Assembly: GCF_018449545.1 (NCBI RefSeq)
Contig: NZ_JAAVUR010000014.1
Location: forward strand, 62,001 to 126,000
Length of the DNA: 64,000 nt
Direction of reading: 5' to 3'
Source: Granulicella sp. dw_53
Lineage (GTDB): Bacteria; Acidobacteriota; Terriglobia; Terriglobales; Acidobacteriaceae
The position numbers and the translations under genes were made by a program. Under the pieces are notes generated by a model, which made no database searches, was not told the DNA's origin, and saw nothing but the letters and a program-made list of their open reading frames with translations. Of the stretch, positions 45,101 to 53,746 are shown piece after piece; position 1 is the stretch's first letter; each line of letters opens with the position of its first letter.

Positions 45101-46560
45101 GACGAGCAGAGTTCAACGACTTCGACGTGAAGCTGCAAGGTGTGGAGTTGAAGACCGCGGAGCCCCTGAAGCTCAGCCTGCAAGGAGGAGCAGTAAGGCT
45201 GGAGCAGGTTCACATCACAGGTCTGGATACGGATCTGCGAGCGAGCGGCACCGCTCAGATCCTTGGTATTACCGATCCCAAGGGAGGGAAGTTGGATGTT
45301 AAAGCGACGGGCACGTTGAGTATGGCGTTGCTGCACAACTTCGATCCGGACATCCTTACGAGCGGCAAGTTGGAGTTCTCAGTCGTTGCGGGCGGCCAGG
45401 TGATGAATCCGGCGTTGACTGGAAAGGTACAGTTCGATCAGGTCAGTGCCTCCATCGATGGCGTGCCGAATGGTCTGAGCAATATGAACGGGACGCTCAT
45501 CTTCAATCAGGACCGGTTGCAAGTAGAAAACCTGACGGCGACGACAGGGGGCGGCCAGTTGAAGATCGGCGGCTCCATTCGTTATCGAAACGGCGTTTAC
45601 GCAGATTTGACCGCGACGGGCAATGTGGTTCGGGTGCGTTACAACGGTCTAAGTGCAACTGCGAATGCAAATTTCAAGCTGCAAGGGACTCAGCAGAATG
45701 CACTGCTGAGCGGCAATGTGTTGCTTACACGATTCGGGATAGGACCGGACGTTGATTTCGCCGCTTTTTCGGGGATGGGTGGAGTCTCTGCGCCACCTGA
45801 TCCCAATGCGGCGGCGAATAAGATTCGGCTGGATGTTCGCGTTACGAGTTCTCCGCAGCTCGATTTTCAAAACTCCTATGCCAAGCTCTCCGGGACCGTG
45901 GATCTGACGGTCCGTGGCACGATCTCTGTCCCCTCGGTTTTGGGACGCATCCAGATTACGGATGGAAGTGCGACCTTTGCAGGAACTAAATACCAGCTCC
46001 AGCGTGGAGATATCTACTTCACCAATCCAGTGCGAATCGATCCGATCATCGATCTGGACGCTACCGCCAGGGTGGAGAGTTATGACATCACGGTCGGCTT
46101 GCATGGCACCTCAACGAGCCTCAAGCCGACCTACCGATCCGAACCTCCTCTCAGTGAGGCCGATGTCTTTGCGCTATTGGCGTTGGGCCGGACGCAGGAA
46201 GAAGCGCAGATCTACCAAGAGCGTCAGGTGCAGGCGGGAACGGATCCTACGACCAGTTCTCTCCTAGGCGGCGCGTTGAACGCGACGGTGAGCAGTAGGG
46301 TAGAGAAGTTGTTTGGAGTAGGGAGCGTCAAGATCGATCCGGCATTTATCGGGACGCTGGGTACCTCGTCCGCCAGGATTACAGTGCAACAGCAGCTTTC
46401 AAGGCAGCTCACGGCGACATTTGCGACGAATGTTAATGTTTCTGCACAGCAGTTGATCCAACTGCAGTACGATGTGAACCGCAATGTGTCGATTGTGGCG
46501 ACACGGGACGAAACGGGAGTCTTCAGTGTTGTTTACAAGCTGAGGAAACGATATCGATAG
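42139..46560 (+). CDS. tamB: TamB-like translocation and assembly module protein
   Basis: A 1473-residue AsmA/TamB-type protein that bridges inner and outer membranes and is linked to outer-membrane protein or lipid transport. It has a charged N-terminus with KVKRSLATRIGRAVA, one membrane helix (WTIGGLLLLLVIVFGTFAWY), and then a very long beta-rich region with repeated Gly/Asp-rich strands. The conserved C-terminal DUF490 domain follows (GRIQITDGSATFAGTKYQLQ, RGDIYFTNPVRIDPIIDLDA, SEPPLSEADVFALLALGR). GTG 42139 overlaps the preceding stop (GTGA). It ends the operon. Confidence 0.9.
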   Translation: MNEHDQEPKREDSKQKVGHTIEKIEAGLHRIEAKVKRSLATRIGRAVAWTIGGLLLLLVIVFGTFAWYTTTKDFQDRVGKEVVTVLQDATGGRVELGSIRFNLRHLAVEANGLVIHGLEGPGEAPYLAAQKIQLRIKLFNFFQHSSGSGMASHVSLNYLRVDRPQFHLIIDKDGKTNQPVPKHPTISKTPLTDTLLDLKAERVEIANGVALLNNRAIPFDLAANDLNAVVNYISSDDRYRATIDLNDLRTKMAKEPEAQSKLHIEAELGRDVAELKKLEFHTGKASVLTATGSISHFVQPEWQTRVDGTLELPQISILTGVDGLNAGTVDLELNGRNCTTSPAVAQQRPKFWQRTPKNEKPSMKVLTPDPDCKSGYLLVGKAKVHNAAYRDEYVRLHDVNGGGQLHITPSELLLTTLTGTLPGGGKAEGSLRIMNWLGEVPSGAPAASATTKAAVTTANKTASAVGVKAPVTGTVELPKVQPAHAYLDAILTKIPLRTVMDVTAPEHYGDLGFDTAVSGPVKVEWGGSTADIADTVEVDGTLTLSPTGVSRKGALSNIPVTGQVQAHYTGKTEVVNIQRVAFQTPQSSLEGSGVLGVNRGDPLTSLRVDLIVHDLGEYNQLLQTLGFEANGKKGTAAIPVVLHGAMQFNGTAKGEIQDLDVKGHLEANRVEAKLGTAADVLIDSVVADAEYSPFAGLAVASSTIKRGTAVLNLSGTARPRKVVSRRGAVTYVWDDNSAVDTNVQLENAQLTDVLQIAGQQLNIPVTGMIEVHAHASGPIQAPTGSGRVVLSNGVAYGESFESAAADLSVQGRAIEASRVVVKLHGMQIAGNGGYDLNSERLHGHLEGNGLQLSKFQAVQRTNINADGTLSIIADANGTLTEPGLKAGIKLTGIKANGQAVGEVAADIHSEGKNLFYTTTSSLVGAKLEGSGQTQLTGNFDTQAKLSFAGLDVNKPLAIFAPGSIAVQSSLGGVVTVSGPLKTPKDLTGRAEFNDFDVKLQGVELKTAEPLKLSLQGGAVRLEQVHITGLDTDLRASGTAQILGITDPKGGKLDVKATGTLSMALLHNFDPDILTSGKLEFSVVAGGQVMNPALTGKVQFDQVSASIDGVPNGLSNMNGTLIFNQDRLQVENLTATTGGGQLKIGGSIRYRNGVYADLTATGNVVRVRYNGLSATANANFKLQGTQQNALLSGNVLLTRFGIGPDVDFAAFSGMGGVSAPPDPNAAANKIRLDVRVTSSPQLDFQNSYAKLSGTVDLTVRGTISVPSVLGRIQITDGSATFAGTKYQLQRGDIYFTNPVRIDPIIDLDATARVESYDITVGLHGTSTSLKPTYRSEPPLSEADVFALLALGRTQEEAQIYQERQVQAGTDPTTSSLLGGALNATVSSRVEKLFGVGSVKIDPAFIGTLGTSSARITVQQQLSRQLTATFATNVNVSAQQLIQLQYDVNRNVSIVATRDETGVFSVVYKLRKRYR

Positions 46561-46656
46561 TTGTGCTGATGAGCTACATCAAGCACGGCATTCGCGTCTA
46601 ACCCAACCGGCTGATCAGTAGAATCACATCTAAAAAGAATTAAAAGGAGAATCATC

Positions 46657-47475
46657 ATGAATGGTAAAAGGGAGACTGGGAACGCATCTTCTAAGCTCAA
46701 GAGGGCTTGGAGGAGTGCTTTTGTTCTTGGGTTTGGAATCATCCTGATGTCCGGGAGCGCCGCATCGAGTCGCGCACAGACTGCTGGTTCCAATGACGCC
46801 CAGATTCAGGCCGATGTCATTAAGGCTCTGGATAACAAGAAATTCAAGGATGTAAAAGCTACGGTACAGAACGGTGTTGTGACTCTGACTGGAACCGTCG
46901 ATCTCTACAGCGATAAAGAACAGGCCGATCAAAAGGCTCACCATCGTAAGAATGTCAAAGCTGTGCAGAACATGATCGAGGTGGGAGGTCCCGGAACCGC
47001 AATCGATGATGTTCAGTTGCGAAACAAGCTTGCCGAAAAGCTAGCCTACGATCGCGTTGGCTATGGGACGACTGCCTTTAATGCCTTGACCATTGGTGTA
47101 CAGAACGGCGTGGTGACTTTGGGTGGAGTGGCATATGGTCCTACGGATAAGGACTCTGCTGTCAGCTTGGTGGCGAATTATCCGGGGGTGAAGGACCTGG
47201 TGGATAACATCGAGGTTGCTCCGCTGTCTCCGATGGATGATCGCATTCGGCTGGCAGAAGCTCGGGCTATTTACGGTGCTCCTCAGTTGAACAAATATGC
47301 ACTGGATCCTGCGAAGCCGATTCGGATTACGGTGGTGAATGGCAACGTTACGCTCTCTGGTGTTGTCGATAACCAGGCAGATAAGGACGTTGCGAATATC
47401 CGTGCGAATGGAGTTCCGGGAGTCTTCAAGGTGATCAACAATCTGCAGGTAGCAGGCGGTTCGCCCGAAAAGTAG
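46657..47475 (+). CDS. Secreted protein with three BON domains
   Basis: A 272-residue exported protein with a signal peptide (FVLGFGIILMSGSAASSRAQ) and three BON domains. They contain IQADVIKALDNKKFKDVKAT...VVTLTGTVDL, then QNGVVTLGGVAYG, and finally RITVVNGNVTLSGVVDNQAD. BON domains bind phospholipid and occur in OsmY-like periplasmic stress proteins. The ribosome site is AAAGGAGA. A strong terminator follows. Stress induction is likely by analogy only. Confidence 0.88.
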   Translation: MNGKRETGNASSKLKRAWRSAFVLGFGIILMSGSAASSRAQTAGSNDAQIQADVIKALDNKKFKDVKATVQNGVVTLTGTVDLYSDKEQADQKAHHRKNVKAVQNMIEVGGPGTAIDDVQLRNKLAEKLAYDRVGYGTTAFNALTIGVQNGVVTLGGVAYGPTDKDSAVSLVANYPGVKDLVDNIEVAPLSPMDDRIRLAEARAIYGAPQLNKYALDPAKPIRITVVNGNVTLSGVVDNQADKDVANIRANGVPGVFKVINNLQVAGGSPEK

Positions 47476-47491
47476 CGATCTGCAAGGAGAG

Positions 47492-47531
47492 ATTGGCTCG
47501 TACCGAATAGCGGTGCGGGCCAATTCTTATT
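47492..47531 (+). terminator. Terminator after the BON protein gene
   Basis: A 13-bp stem with G-U pairs, ATTGGCTCGTACC (47492-47504) with GGTGCGGGCCAAT (47512-47524), is followed by TCTTATTT. Confidence 0.75.
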
Positions 47532-47542
47532 TACGATAGAGT

Positions 47543-48409
47543 ATGAGCACTTTTTGGAAGGATACTGCGTCTACGCTGGAGATGATCAAGTGGGAACACT
47601 CGGTGTTCGCACTCCCGTTTGCACTGACTGGGGCTGTGTTGGCTGCTGGTGGTTGGCCTCCGCTGCGGGTGTTGGGTTGGATTGTGGTTTGTATGGTTGC
47701 GGCTCGGAGTGCGGCGATGGCGTTCAATCGGCTGGTGGATCGGGATCTGGATGCGGCGAATCCGCGGACTGCTATGCGGGCTTTGCCGGCTGGGACGTTG
47801 ACCTCGGGTTTCGTGGGTGGGTTCGTTCTGGTTGGTTCGTTGGTGTTTGTGCTGGCTGCTGCGATGCTGAATCGTCTGTCGCTGGAGCTTGCTCCTTTGG
47901 CTCTGTTGGTGTTGCTGGCTTATAGCTATATGAAGCGGTTGACGCGTTGGTCGCATCTGGTGCTTGGACTTGCGCTGGGGATTGCGCCTTCCGCGGCCTG
48001 GATCGCAGTGCGTGGATCGCTCGATGTACGGATCGTGGCCTTGACTGGAGCAGTGTTGCTTTGGGTTGGAGGCTTCGATGTTCTCTATGCTTGTCAGGAC
48101 TTCGAGCATGATCGAAGAGTTGGGTTGAACAGCGTTCCGCAGGCGTTTGGGGTGGAGGCTTCGTTCTGGATTGCGCGAGCGATGCATGTTGGTATGCTGC
48201 TGATGCTGGTCTGGTTGATTGCACTCTTCGGTTTAGGGAAGGTTGCAGTTGTAGGTGTTGCTTTAGTAGCTGTGTTGCTGTGTTACGAGCATTCGATTGT
48301 GTCTCCTAAAGATATGCGGCGGATGAATGCTGCTTTCTTTACGTTGAATGGAATCATCTCTGTGCTCTTCTTTGGCTTTGTTGCGGCTGATGTTTTGAGT
48401 AAGCGCTAA
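47543..48409 (+). CDS. UbiA-family polyprenyltransferase (probably MqnP)
   Basis: Attaches a polyprenyl chain to an aromatic quinone precursor in the inner membrane. The 288-residue protein has the first Asp-rich motif NRLVDRDLDAANPRTAMRAL (NxxxDxxxD) and the second in DVLYACQDFEHDRRVG, with about eight helices. The UbiA-like form in menaquinone-only bacteria is usually the MqnP prenyltransferase of the futalosine route; that assignment is inference. Menaquinol supply fits the bc-caa3 operon at 14-22 kb. Confidence 0.88.
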   Translation: MSTFWKDTASTLEMIKWEHSVFALPFALTGAVLAAGGWPPLRVLGWIVVCMVAARSAAMAFNRLVDRDLDAANPRTAMRALPAGTLTSGFVGGFVLVGSLVFVLAAAMLNRLSLELAPLALLVLLAYSYMKRLTRWSHLVLGLALGIAPSAAWIAVRGSLDVRIVALTGAVLLWVGGFDVLYACQDFEHDRRVGLNSVPQAFGVEASFWIARAMHVGMLLMLVWLIALFGLGKVAVVGVALVAVLLCYEHSIVSPKDMRRMNAAFFTLNGIISVLFFGFVAADVLSKR

Positions 48410-48424
48410 GACGATTGCATGTAG

Positions 48425-48456
48425 AAAAGGCCCGCTTTTAGCGGGCCTTTTCGTTT
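48425..48456. terminator. Bidirectional terminator between ubiA-like and csbD-like genes
   Basis: AAAAGGCCCGC (48425-48435), loop TTTTA, GCGGGCCTTTT (48441-48451) form a perfect hairpin with A and T runs on the two sides. It sits between convergent genes, so it can work in both directions. Confidence 0.85.
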
Positions 48457-48472
48457 AAAACTTATGTTGAGT

Positions 48473-48808
48473 TTAGTGGGTGTGGCGTTCTTTGAAGTCG
48501 TCTATTTTGTCGGAGATTTTGTCTTTGACGTTTTGAGCGGTGGAGGTAACCTTTGAGCGAACGTCGTGTGCGGTGTGATCGCTCTCTGCTTTTGCGTGAG
48601 ATGCTTCGACTTTGGCGTCGGCGCGTTTGGAGTCCGAGACGTCGCTTGCGGTGTCCTTGGCTTTGCCCCAGGTTTCGCGTGCCGCGCCTTTGATCTCGTC
48701 TACCGCGCCTGAGTTGGCAATCTTCTGGTTTCCAGTGGCTTCACCGAAGGCCTGTTTTACCTTGCCTGTTACCTGTTCGACTTTTCCTTCAACTGTGTCT
48801 TTGTTCAT
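48473..48808 (-). CDS. CsbD-family stress protein
   Basis: A small hydrophilic 111-residue protein with the CsbD pattern at its N-terminus (MNKDTVEGKVEQVTGKVKQA, FGEATGNQKIANSGAVDEIK). A Lys/Ala/Asp-rich helical tail follows and ends His-Thr-His. CsbD is induced by general stress in Bacillus; molecular function is unknown. It neighbours an lmo0937-like membrane peptide on the same strand. Confidence 0.88.
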   Translation of the reverse strand: MNKDTVEGKVEQVTGKVKQAFGEATGNQKIANSGAVDEIKGAARETWGKAKDTASDVSDSKRADAKVEASHAKAESDHTAHDVRSKVTSTAQNVKDKISDKIDDFKERHTH

Positions 48809-48898
48809 GTTCTTACTCCTTGTGAAAGCAGGGACGTCGATGATTTGATGCGCCGAATGTTGAGATCTTATTCGGCACCTCGAAGGATCGAAGTTAAG

Positions 48899-49048
48899 CT
48901 AGAGTGCGCGTCGGCCAGAGAGTAGATTAAAGATGAGAACGATGATGGCGAGTACCAGCAGTATGTGGATCCATCCACCGAGGGTGTAACTGCTAACGAG
49001 ACCGAGAACCCACAGAATGAATAGAATGATTGTGATTGTCCAAAGCAT
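48899..49048 (-). CDS. Short membrane protein, lmo0937 family
   Basis: A 49-residue membrane peptide: two helices, MLWTITIILFILWVLGLVSS and IHILLVLAIIVLIFNLLSG, joined by YTLGGW, ending in basic residues. This matches the lmo0937-family pattern. ATG 49048 has AGGAGAAAG upstream; the frame continuing up to 49249 is not conserved. Like the CsbD gene next to it, this family is common near envelope-stress genes. Confidence 0.8.
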   Translation of the reverse strand: MLWTITIILFILWVLGLVSSYTLGGWIHILLVLAIIVLIFNLLSGRRAL

Positions 49049-49205
49049 GCGGTTCTTTCTCCTAATGCAGGCCCGGCAATAATTTCTACCATGGGCTATA
49101 AATCCAGGACCTTGCGGCCTTCGTAAGTTAAGTTGCCCTGGAAACCCCATAGGTTGCCACTCTGGTGAAAATAGGAGGTTCTTCTGGCCTCTTTGAGGGA
49201 ATAAC

Positions 49206-50033
49206 TTGAAGGTTGCGATACAAGGTGAGTTCGGTTCGAACAGCCACATGGCTGCCCGGGAGATGCTCGGCGAAGTGGAGATCGTTCCTTGCGCTGTCTC
49301 GGCCGAGGTGCTGGCGAAGGTTGTTTCGGGCGATGCGGATGGGGCGGTATTGCCGATCGAGAATAGTTTGCATGGCTCGGTTGCGGAGCACTATGATCTT
49401 CTTCTCGAGCTCCCGGTACGAATCGTGCGAGAGAGTTTGTTGCGGATCCGACATAACCTGATTGCGATGCCGGGCGTGAAGATCGCGGCGATCCGACAGG
49501 TGATCTCACATCCGGTGGCCTTGTCGCAGTGCAGGCGGTTTCTGACGGCTCACCCGGAGTTCAAGGTGGTTTCGTTTTACGATACCGCCGGCAGCGTGAA
49601 GCATCTCATGTCTGAGGGGCTACGCGATGTCGCCGGTGTGGCTCCGGAGCTAGCTGCGACGGAGTATGGTGCGGAGGTGCTGGTGGCCGGGATCGAAGAC
49701 CACGCCGAGAATTACACACGCTTTCATCTGGTGACGCGCGAGGGAGCCCAGAGGCGGAATGCTCCGGATATGGGCGGAAGCCCTGACAAGATGAGCCTTG
49801 CGTTTGCTATTGAGCATCGTCCTGGGACCTTAGTGGCTGCGTTGCAGCGTTTGGCGGATACGGGAATCGATCTGACCAAGATCGAGTCGCGTCCGGTGAT
49901 CGGAAGTCCCTGGGAGTACGTCTTTTATGTGGACGTACGCTTTGGGCGGCCTGAGATGGCAGATGAGGCCCTGCTGGCGCTGCGAGGACACTGCCGCATG
50001 GTCAAGGAGTTGGGGCGGTATCGGGCTGCCTAG
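49206..50033 (+). CDS. pheA: Prephenate dehydratase
   Basis: Converts prephenate to phenylpyruvate in phenylalanine synthesis. The 275-residue protein starts at TTG 49206 (GAGGGAA upstream) with VAIQGEFGSNSHMAA. It continues with DGAVLPIENSLHGSVAEHYD, YDTAGSVKHLM and the catalytic-site ENYTRFHLV. A C-terminal ACT domain (SLAFAIEHRPGTLVAAL, ESRPVIGSPWEYVFYVD) gives feedback control. There is no chorismate mutase domain. The second copy of the 285-bp repeat begins about 20 bp after the stop. Confidence 0.93.
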   Translation: MKVAIQGEFGSNSHMAAREMLGEVEIVPCAVSAEVLAKVVSGDADGAVLPIENSLHGSVAEHYDLLLELPVRIVRESLLRIRHNLIAMPGVKIAAIRQVISHPVALSQCRRFLTAHPEFKVVSFYDTAGSVKHLMSEGLRDVAGVAPELAATEYGAEVLVAGIEDHAENYTRFHLVTREGAQRRNAPDMGGSPDKMSLAFAIEHRPGTLVAALQRLADTGIDLTKIESRPVIGSPWEYVFYVDVRFGRPEMADEALLALRGHCRMVKELGRYRAA

Positions 50034-50054
50034 CCTTTCCGGCCAAGGTTTCGA

Positions 50055-50340
50055 GGGGGTACCCCCCATTGACCGGGCGCAAGTGGTTTCTTTGCATACA
50101 GTTACGGCTGGACTTGGGTTGTAAGCGATTGCTGCTAAAAGGGTTACGTCCAAATTCGTCTCCGGTAAAGGGTTAGGGGTTTAAAGGTAGAAGCCCCGGC
50201 GCTGGCCGGGGCTTCTGGTTTCAGTCTTTTCTTAATCTCTGTCTCTATTCTAAAAGAACGACCAAAACTAAAGTGCCACTTTTAATTGTTTTTATTTGGT
50301 TTGTTTTGATGGAGTTAGGTTGTTTGAGGGGGTTGACAGG
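50055..50340 (+). repeat. Dispersed ~285-bp intergenic repeat, copy B
   Basis: Counterpart of 3786-4072. It starts with a perfect palindrome, GGGGGTACCCCC (50055-50066). It carries TTACGTCCAAATTCGT, an internal terminator hairpin (50190-50215) and ACTAAAGTGCCACTTTT, and ends in TTGACAGG at a similar overall length. It fills the space between pheA and lon. The closing TTGACA could act as a -35 element for transcription towards lon, but no good -10 is placed behind it. Confidence 0.7.
50190..50232 (+). terminator. Rho-independent terminator after pheA
   Basis: GAAGCCCCGGC (50190-50200), loop GCTG, GCCGGGGCTTC (50205-50215), an 11-bp perfect stem followed by TGGTTTCAGTCTTTTC. It lies inside repeat copy B, as in copy A. 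Confidence 0.8.
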
Positions 50341-50347
50341 AAAGGCA

Positions 50348-50376
50348 GGGGTTAGGGGCTAGGGATTAGGGGTTAG
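50348..50376. repeat. Degenerate TTAGGG-like tract, second occurrence
   Basis: GGGGTTAGGGGCTAGGGATT and the following TAGGGGTTAG resemble the tract at 6904-6931. It lies just after repeat copy B, about 210 bp before lon. Confidence 0.45.
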
Positions 50377-50582
50377 AAGGCTAGTTGTTTGGATGATGTG
50401 GTGAGGTTTTTATTAATTGTTGGTGAAGGGTCGTTAAATTCGTGGATGGGTGTGTTAATCATGCGAGCTCTTGTGATGCCGATGACGGGGAGGTTGGCTG
50501 TGGTTTGGCCTCTGGAGTAGAATTGCGACCATCGGCAGACTTGAGCATCGAATAGTAAGAAATCTGATAGGGGGGCACTCAA

Positions 50583-53030
50583 ATGCCAAACGACTTTGTA
50601 AGTGTAATCAAGCCGAGCGCGACCAAATCTGAGAACACTGGGGAGAGCTCTGGGGCTTCGAGGGCGATTCCGGTGCTTCCAGTTCGCGATACGGTGCTCT
50701 TCCCGCACGCGGTGTTACCGCTGACGGTGGGAAGGGAGAGCTCGATTCAGTTGATTCAGTCCCTGGGCGAGGAGAAGTCGATCCTGGTGGTCGCGCAGCG
50801 AGATGCGCGCCAGGACTCGCCGCTGGCGGCGGATCTGTACTCGGTTGGAACGCGCGCCACGGTCCACAAGGTCGTGAAGATGCCGAACCAGAGTCTCTTT
50901 GTCTTTACGGAGGGCAACGAGCGGGTGAAGATGGGCGAGTTCACGCAGTTGACGCCGTTTATGACCGCGGAGTACGAGGTCATCGACGAGGCCGAGCCGG
51001 GCGTTTCGCCCGAGGCTGAGGCTTTGCAGCGCAATGTGGTGAGCCAGTTCCAGAATATTGTGACCTCTTCGCCTACGCTCTCGGACGATCTGCAGACGAT
51101 AGCGATCAATATCGATGAGCCAGGCCGGTTGTCGGACTTTATCGCGTCTTCCCTGCCATTCCTGACGACGACCGACAAGCAAGAGCTGTTGGAGATGCCA
51201 AATGTGACGGCGCGATTGGAGCGCATCAATAAGCATCTGGCGAAGGAGCTTGAGGTGCAGCAGTTGCGCAACAAGATCCAGAGCGAGGTGCAGGACTCCG
51301 TACAGCAGTCGCAGCGGGACTACTACCTGCGCGAGCAGTTGAAGGCGATCCAGAAGGAGCTTGGCGATCTCGACGATACGCAGAAGGATATTGCGGATCT
51401 GAAGGAGAAGATCGAGAACGCCGGCATGCCGGACGAGGTAAAGAAGGACGCGCTGAAGGAGCTGGGACGGCTGAGCCGGATGAACCCGGCGGCGGCGGAC
51501 TACAGCCTGACGCGGAACTACGTGGAGTGGCTGGCGGTGCTGCCGTGGGCGAAGACCTCTTCGAGCGAGGTTGACATCCTGAAGGCGAAGGAGATTCTCG
51601 ATGAGGATCACTATGGCTTGAAGAAGGTCAAGGACCGCATTCTGGACTACCTCTCGGTGCGGCGTTTGAAGCCGGACATGAAGGGGCCGATCCTGTGCTT
51701 CGTCGGGCCTCCGGGTGTCGGTAAGACCTCGCTGGGACGTTCGATCGCACGGGCTTTGGATCGCAAGTTCTCGCGTATCTCATTAGGCGGCATGCATGAC
51801 GAGGCGGAGATTCGCGGACATCGCCGGACCTACATCGGCGCGTTGCCGGGACAGATTATCCAACACCTGAAGAGGGTGGAGGTGAAGGACCCGGTGTTCA
51901 TGCTGGATGAGATCGACAAGCTGGGCCGCGACTTCCGTGGCGATCCTGCGAGCGCATTGTTGGAGACGTTGGACCCGGAGCAGAACAACACGTTCCGCGA
52001 CAACTATCTCGATCAACCGTTCGATTTGAGCAAGGTTCTGTTTATCTGCACAGCCAACCAGCTAGACACGATTCCTGGACCTTTGCTGGACCGCATGGAG
52101 ATCATCGAGCTGACCGGCTATACGGAAGAGGAGAAGGTGAACATCGCCATCAAGTACCTCATCCCGCGGCAGACGAAGGAGAACGGCATCAATCCTGACT
52201 TGATCGAGTTCCCGCAGGAGAGCGTCCACCTGATCGCACGGCACTATACGCGTGAGGCTGGCGTTCGAAAGCTGGAGCAGCAGATCGGTACGGTGTGCCG
52301 GAAGCTGGCACGGCGTATCGCCGAGGGCAAGGACACGAAGCTGGTGATTACACCGGAGATCGTGCACGAGTTCCTGGGCGGCATCAAGGTTCGCGTGGAT
52401 ACGGAGATCGCGGAGCGGACGAAGCGTTCGGGCGTGGCGGTTGGCCTGGCGTGGACTCCAGCAGGAGGCGACGTGCTCTTTATCGAAGCGAACAAGATGA
52501 AGGGCAAGGGCGGCTTCACGATTACCGGGCAGATCGGCGATGTGATGAAGGAGAGCATGCAGGCGGCGCTGACGTGGGTTCGATCGAACGCGGCTGCGCT
52601 GGGTCTGGATGAGGACTTCACCAAGGACACGGATCTGCACATCCACGTCCCTGCGGGAGCGATTCCGAAGGACGGACCTTCGGCTGGTGTGACTATGGCT
52701 ACGGCTCTGGTCAGCCTGCTGACGGATACTCCGGTGCATCCGTTGACGGCTATGACGGGTGAGATCACGCTGAGCGGCAATGTACTGCCGGTGGGCGGGA
52801 TCAAGGAGAAGTTCCTGGCGGCGAAGCGGGCTGGCGTGCGGGATGTGATCCTGCCGAAGGACTGCAAGCAGCAGGTGGATGAGGACCTGACGCCGGATCA
52901 GATCGAAGGCGTTACGATCCACTACGCGACGCGGATTGAAGATGTGCTGGCGGTTGCTCTGCCGAAGACGACGAGCGAGCTGGTGCAGGATGAAGAGGTC
53001 CGCGAAGAGGTACTGCACGCTACGGTGTAA
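50583..53030 (+). CDS. lon: ATP-dependent protease Lon
   Basis: A cytoplasmic quality-control protease. The 815-residue protein has the N-terminal LAN domain (IPVLPVRDTVLFPHAVLPL), a coiled-coil linker and the AAA+ domain with Walker A GPPGVGKTS (near residue 376) and Walker B VFMLDEIDK. The protease domain carries the Ser-Lys dyad Ser700 (PKDGPSAGVT) and Lys741 (VGGIKEKFLAA). The length is typical of LonA. Single gene with its own terminator; heat-shock control is likely but no site is seen. Confidence 0.97.
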   Translation: MPNDFVSVIKPSATKSENTGESSGASRAIPVLPVRDTVLFPHAVLPLTVGRESSIQLIQSLGEEKSILVVAQRDARQDSPLAADLYSVGTRATVHKVVKMPNQSLFVFTEGNERVKMGEFTQLTPFMTAEYEVIDEAEPGVSPEAEALQRNVVSQFQNIVTSSPTLSDDLQTIAINIDEPGRLSDFIASSLPFLTTTDKQELLEMPNVTARLERINKHLAKELEVQQLRNKIQSEVQDSVQQSQRDYYLREQLKAIQKELGDLDDTQKDIADLKEKIENAGMPDEVKKDALKELGRLSRMNPAAADYSLTRNYVEWLAVLPWAKTSSSEVDILKAKEILDEDHYGLKKVKDRILDYLSVRRLKPDMKGPILCFVGPPGVGKTSLGRSIARALDRKFSRISLGGMHDEAEIRGHRRTYIGALPGQIIQHLKRVEVKDPVFMLDEIDKLGRDFRGDPASALLETLDPEQNNTFRDNYLDQPFDLSKVLFICTANQLDTIPGPLLDRMEIIELTGYTEEEKVNIAIKYLIPRQTKENGINPDLIEFPQESVHLIARHYTREAGVRKLEQQIGTVCRKLARRIAEGKDTKLVITPEIVHEFLGGIKVRVDTEIAERTKRSGVAVGLAWTPAGGDVLFIEANKMKGKGGFTITGQIGDVMKESMQAALTWVRSNAAALGLDEDFTKDTDLHIHVPAGAIPKDGPSAGVTMATALVSLLTDTPVHPLTAMTGEITLSGNVLPVGGIKEKFLAAKRAGVRDVILPKDCKQQVDEDLTPDQIEGVTIHYATRIEDVLAVALPKTTSELVQDEEVREEVLHATV

Positions 53031-53057
53031 TCCCGTAACGAGCAGGAAGCATCGAAG

Positions 53058-53092
53058 AGAGCGGTTCGGCGATTGCCGGGCCGCTCTTTTTG
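53058..53092 (+). terminator. Rho-independent terminator after lon
   Basis: AGAGCGG (53058-53064) pairs with CCGCTCT (53081-53087), with an inner GGC/GCC pairing and TTTTTG after it. Confidence 0.82.
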
Positions 53093-53114
53093 TTTCCCAG
53101 GAGGTGTGTGGCGA

Positions 53115-53651
53115 ATGATGACGATTGGGCACTCGACGCTGGAGATCGAGGCTTTTCTATGGGCGTTGAAGGAGAACGACTGCCGCCTGCTGGTGGATGT
53201 GCGGCGGTATCCGGGTTCGCGGCGGCATCCGCAGTTTGGGCAGGCGCGGCTGTTTGAGGTGTTGGAGGCTGCGGGGATTCGTACGGCGTGGCGGGAGGGT
53301 TTGGGTGGGCGGAGGGCGACGCGGAAGGACAGCATCAACACAGGCTGGAGGGCCGATAGCTTTCGCGGGTATGCGGACTATATGCAGACGGCGGCGTTTG
53401 GAGGGGAGATCGACTGGCTGGTAGGGCAGCCGGAGCTGGAGCGAGTGGCGGTGATGTGCGCGGAGGCGGTGCCGTGGAGGTGTCACCGGTCGTTGATTGC
53501 GGATGCGGTGATTGCGCGTGGGTTTGGAGTGGAGGATGTGTTCGTGCAGGCGGATGGGCGGAGCACGGTGAAGGCTCATGCGATGACGGACTTTGCCCGG
53601 GTGGAGGGTGGGAGGGTTTGGTATCCGGGGGAGGCTACTTTGTTTGTCTGA
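53115..53651 (+). CDS. DUF488-family protein
   Basis: A 178-residue protein of the DUF488 family. It has the characteristic MMTIGHSTLEIEAFLWALKE start, LLVDVRRYPGSRRHPQF and the C-terminal MCAEAVPWRCHRSLIADAVI (CAExxPxxCHR motif). The conserved Cys and His suggest a metal site or enzyme activity, but no reaction is established. ATG 53115 has AGGAGG about ten bases upstream. Confidence 0.88.
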   Translation: MMTIGHSTLEIEAFLWALKENDCRLLVDVRRYPGSRRHPQFGQARLFEVLEAAGIRTAWREGLGGRRATRKDSINTGWRADSFRGYADYMQTAAFGGEIDWLVGQPELERVAVMCAEAVPWRCHRSLIADAVIARGFGVEDVFVQADGRSTVKAHAMTDFARVEGGRVWYPGEATLFV

Positions 53652-53670
53652 GGTTGTGGGGCTGATTGGA

Positions 53671-53709
53671 GGAAGGCTTAACACCGATTTTCACGGATGG
53701 CACCGATTT
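53671..53709. repeat. 39-bp dispersed repeat, copy 2
   Basis: About 36 of 39 positions match 26074-26112. It follows the DUF488 gene stop and precedes the pyrimidine tract. Confidence 0.75.
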
Positions 53710-53746
53710 GGTCTTGCCTTTCCTGTTTTGTTTTTCGGGTTGCTGA

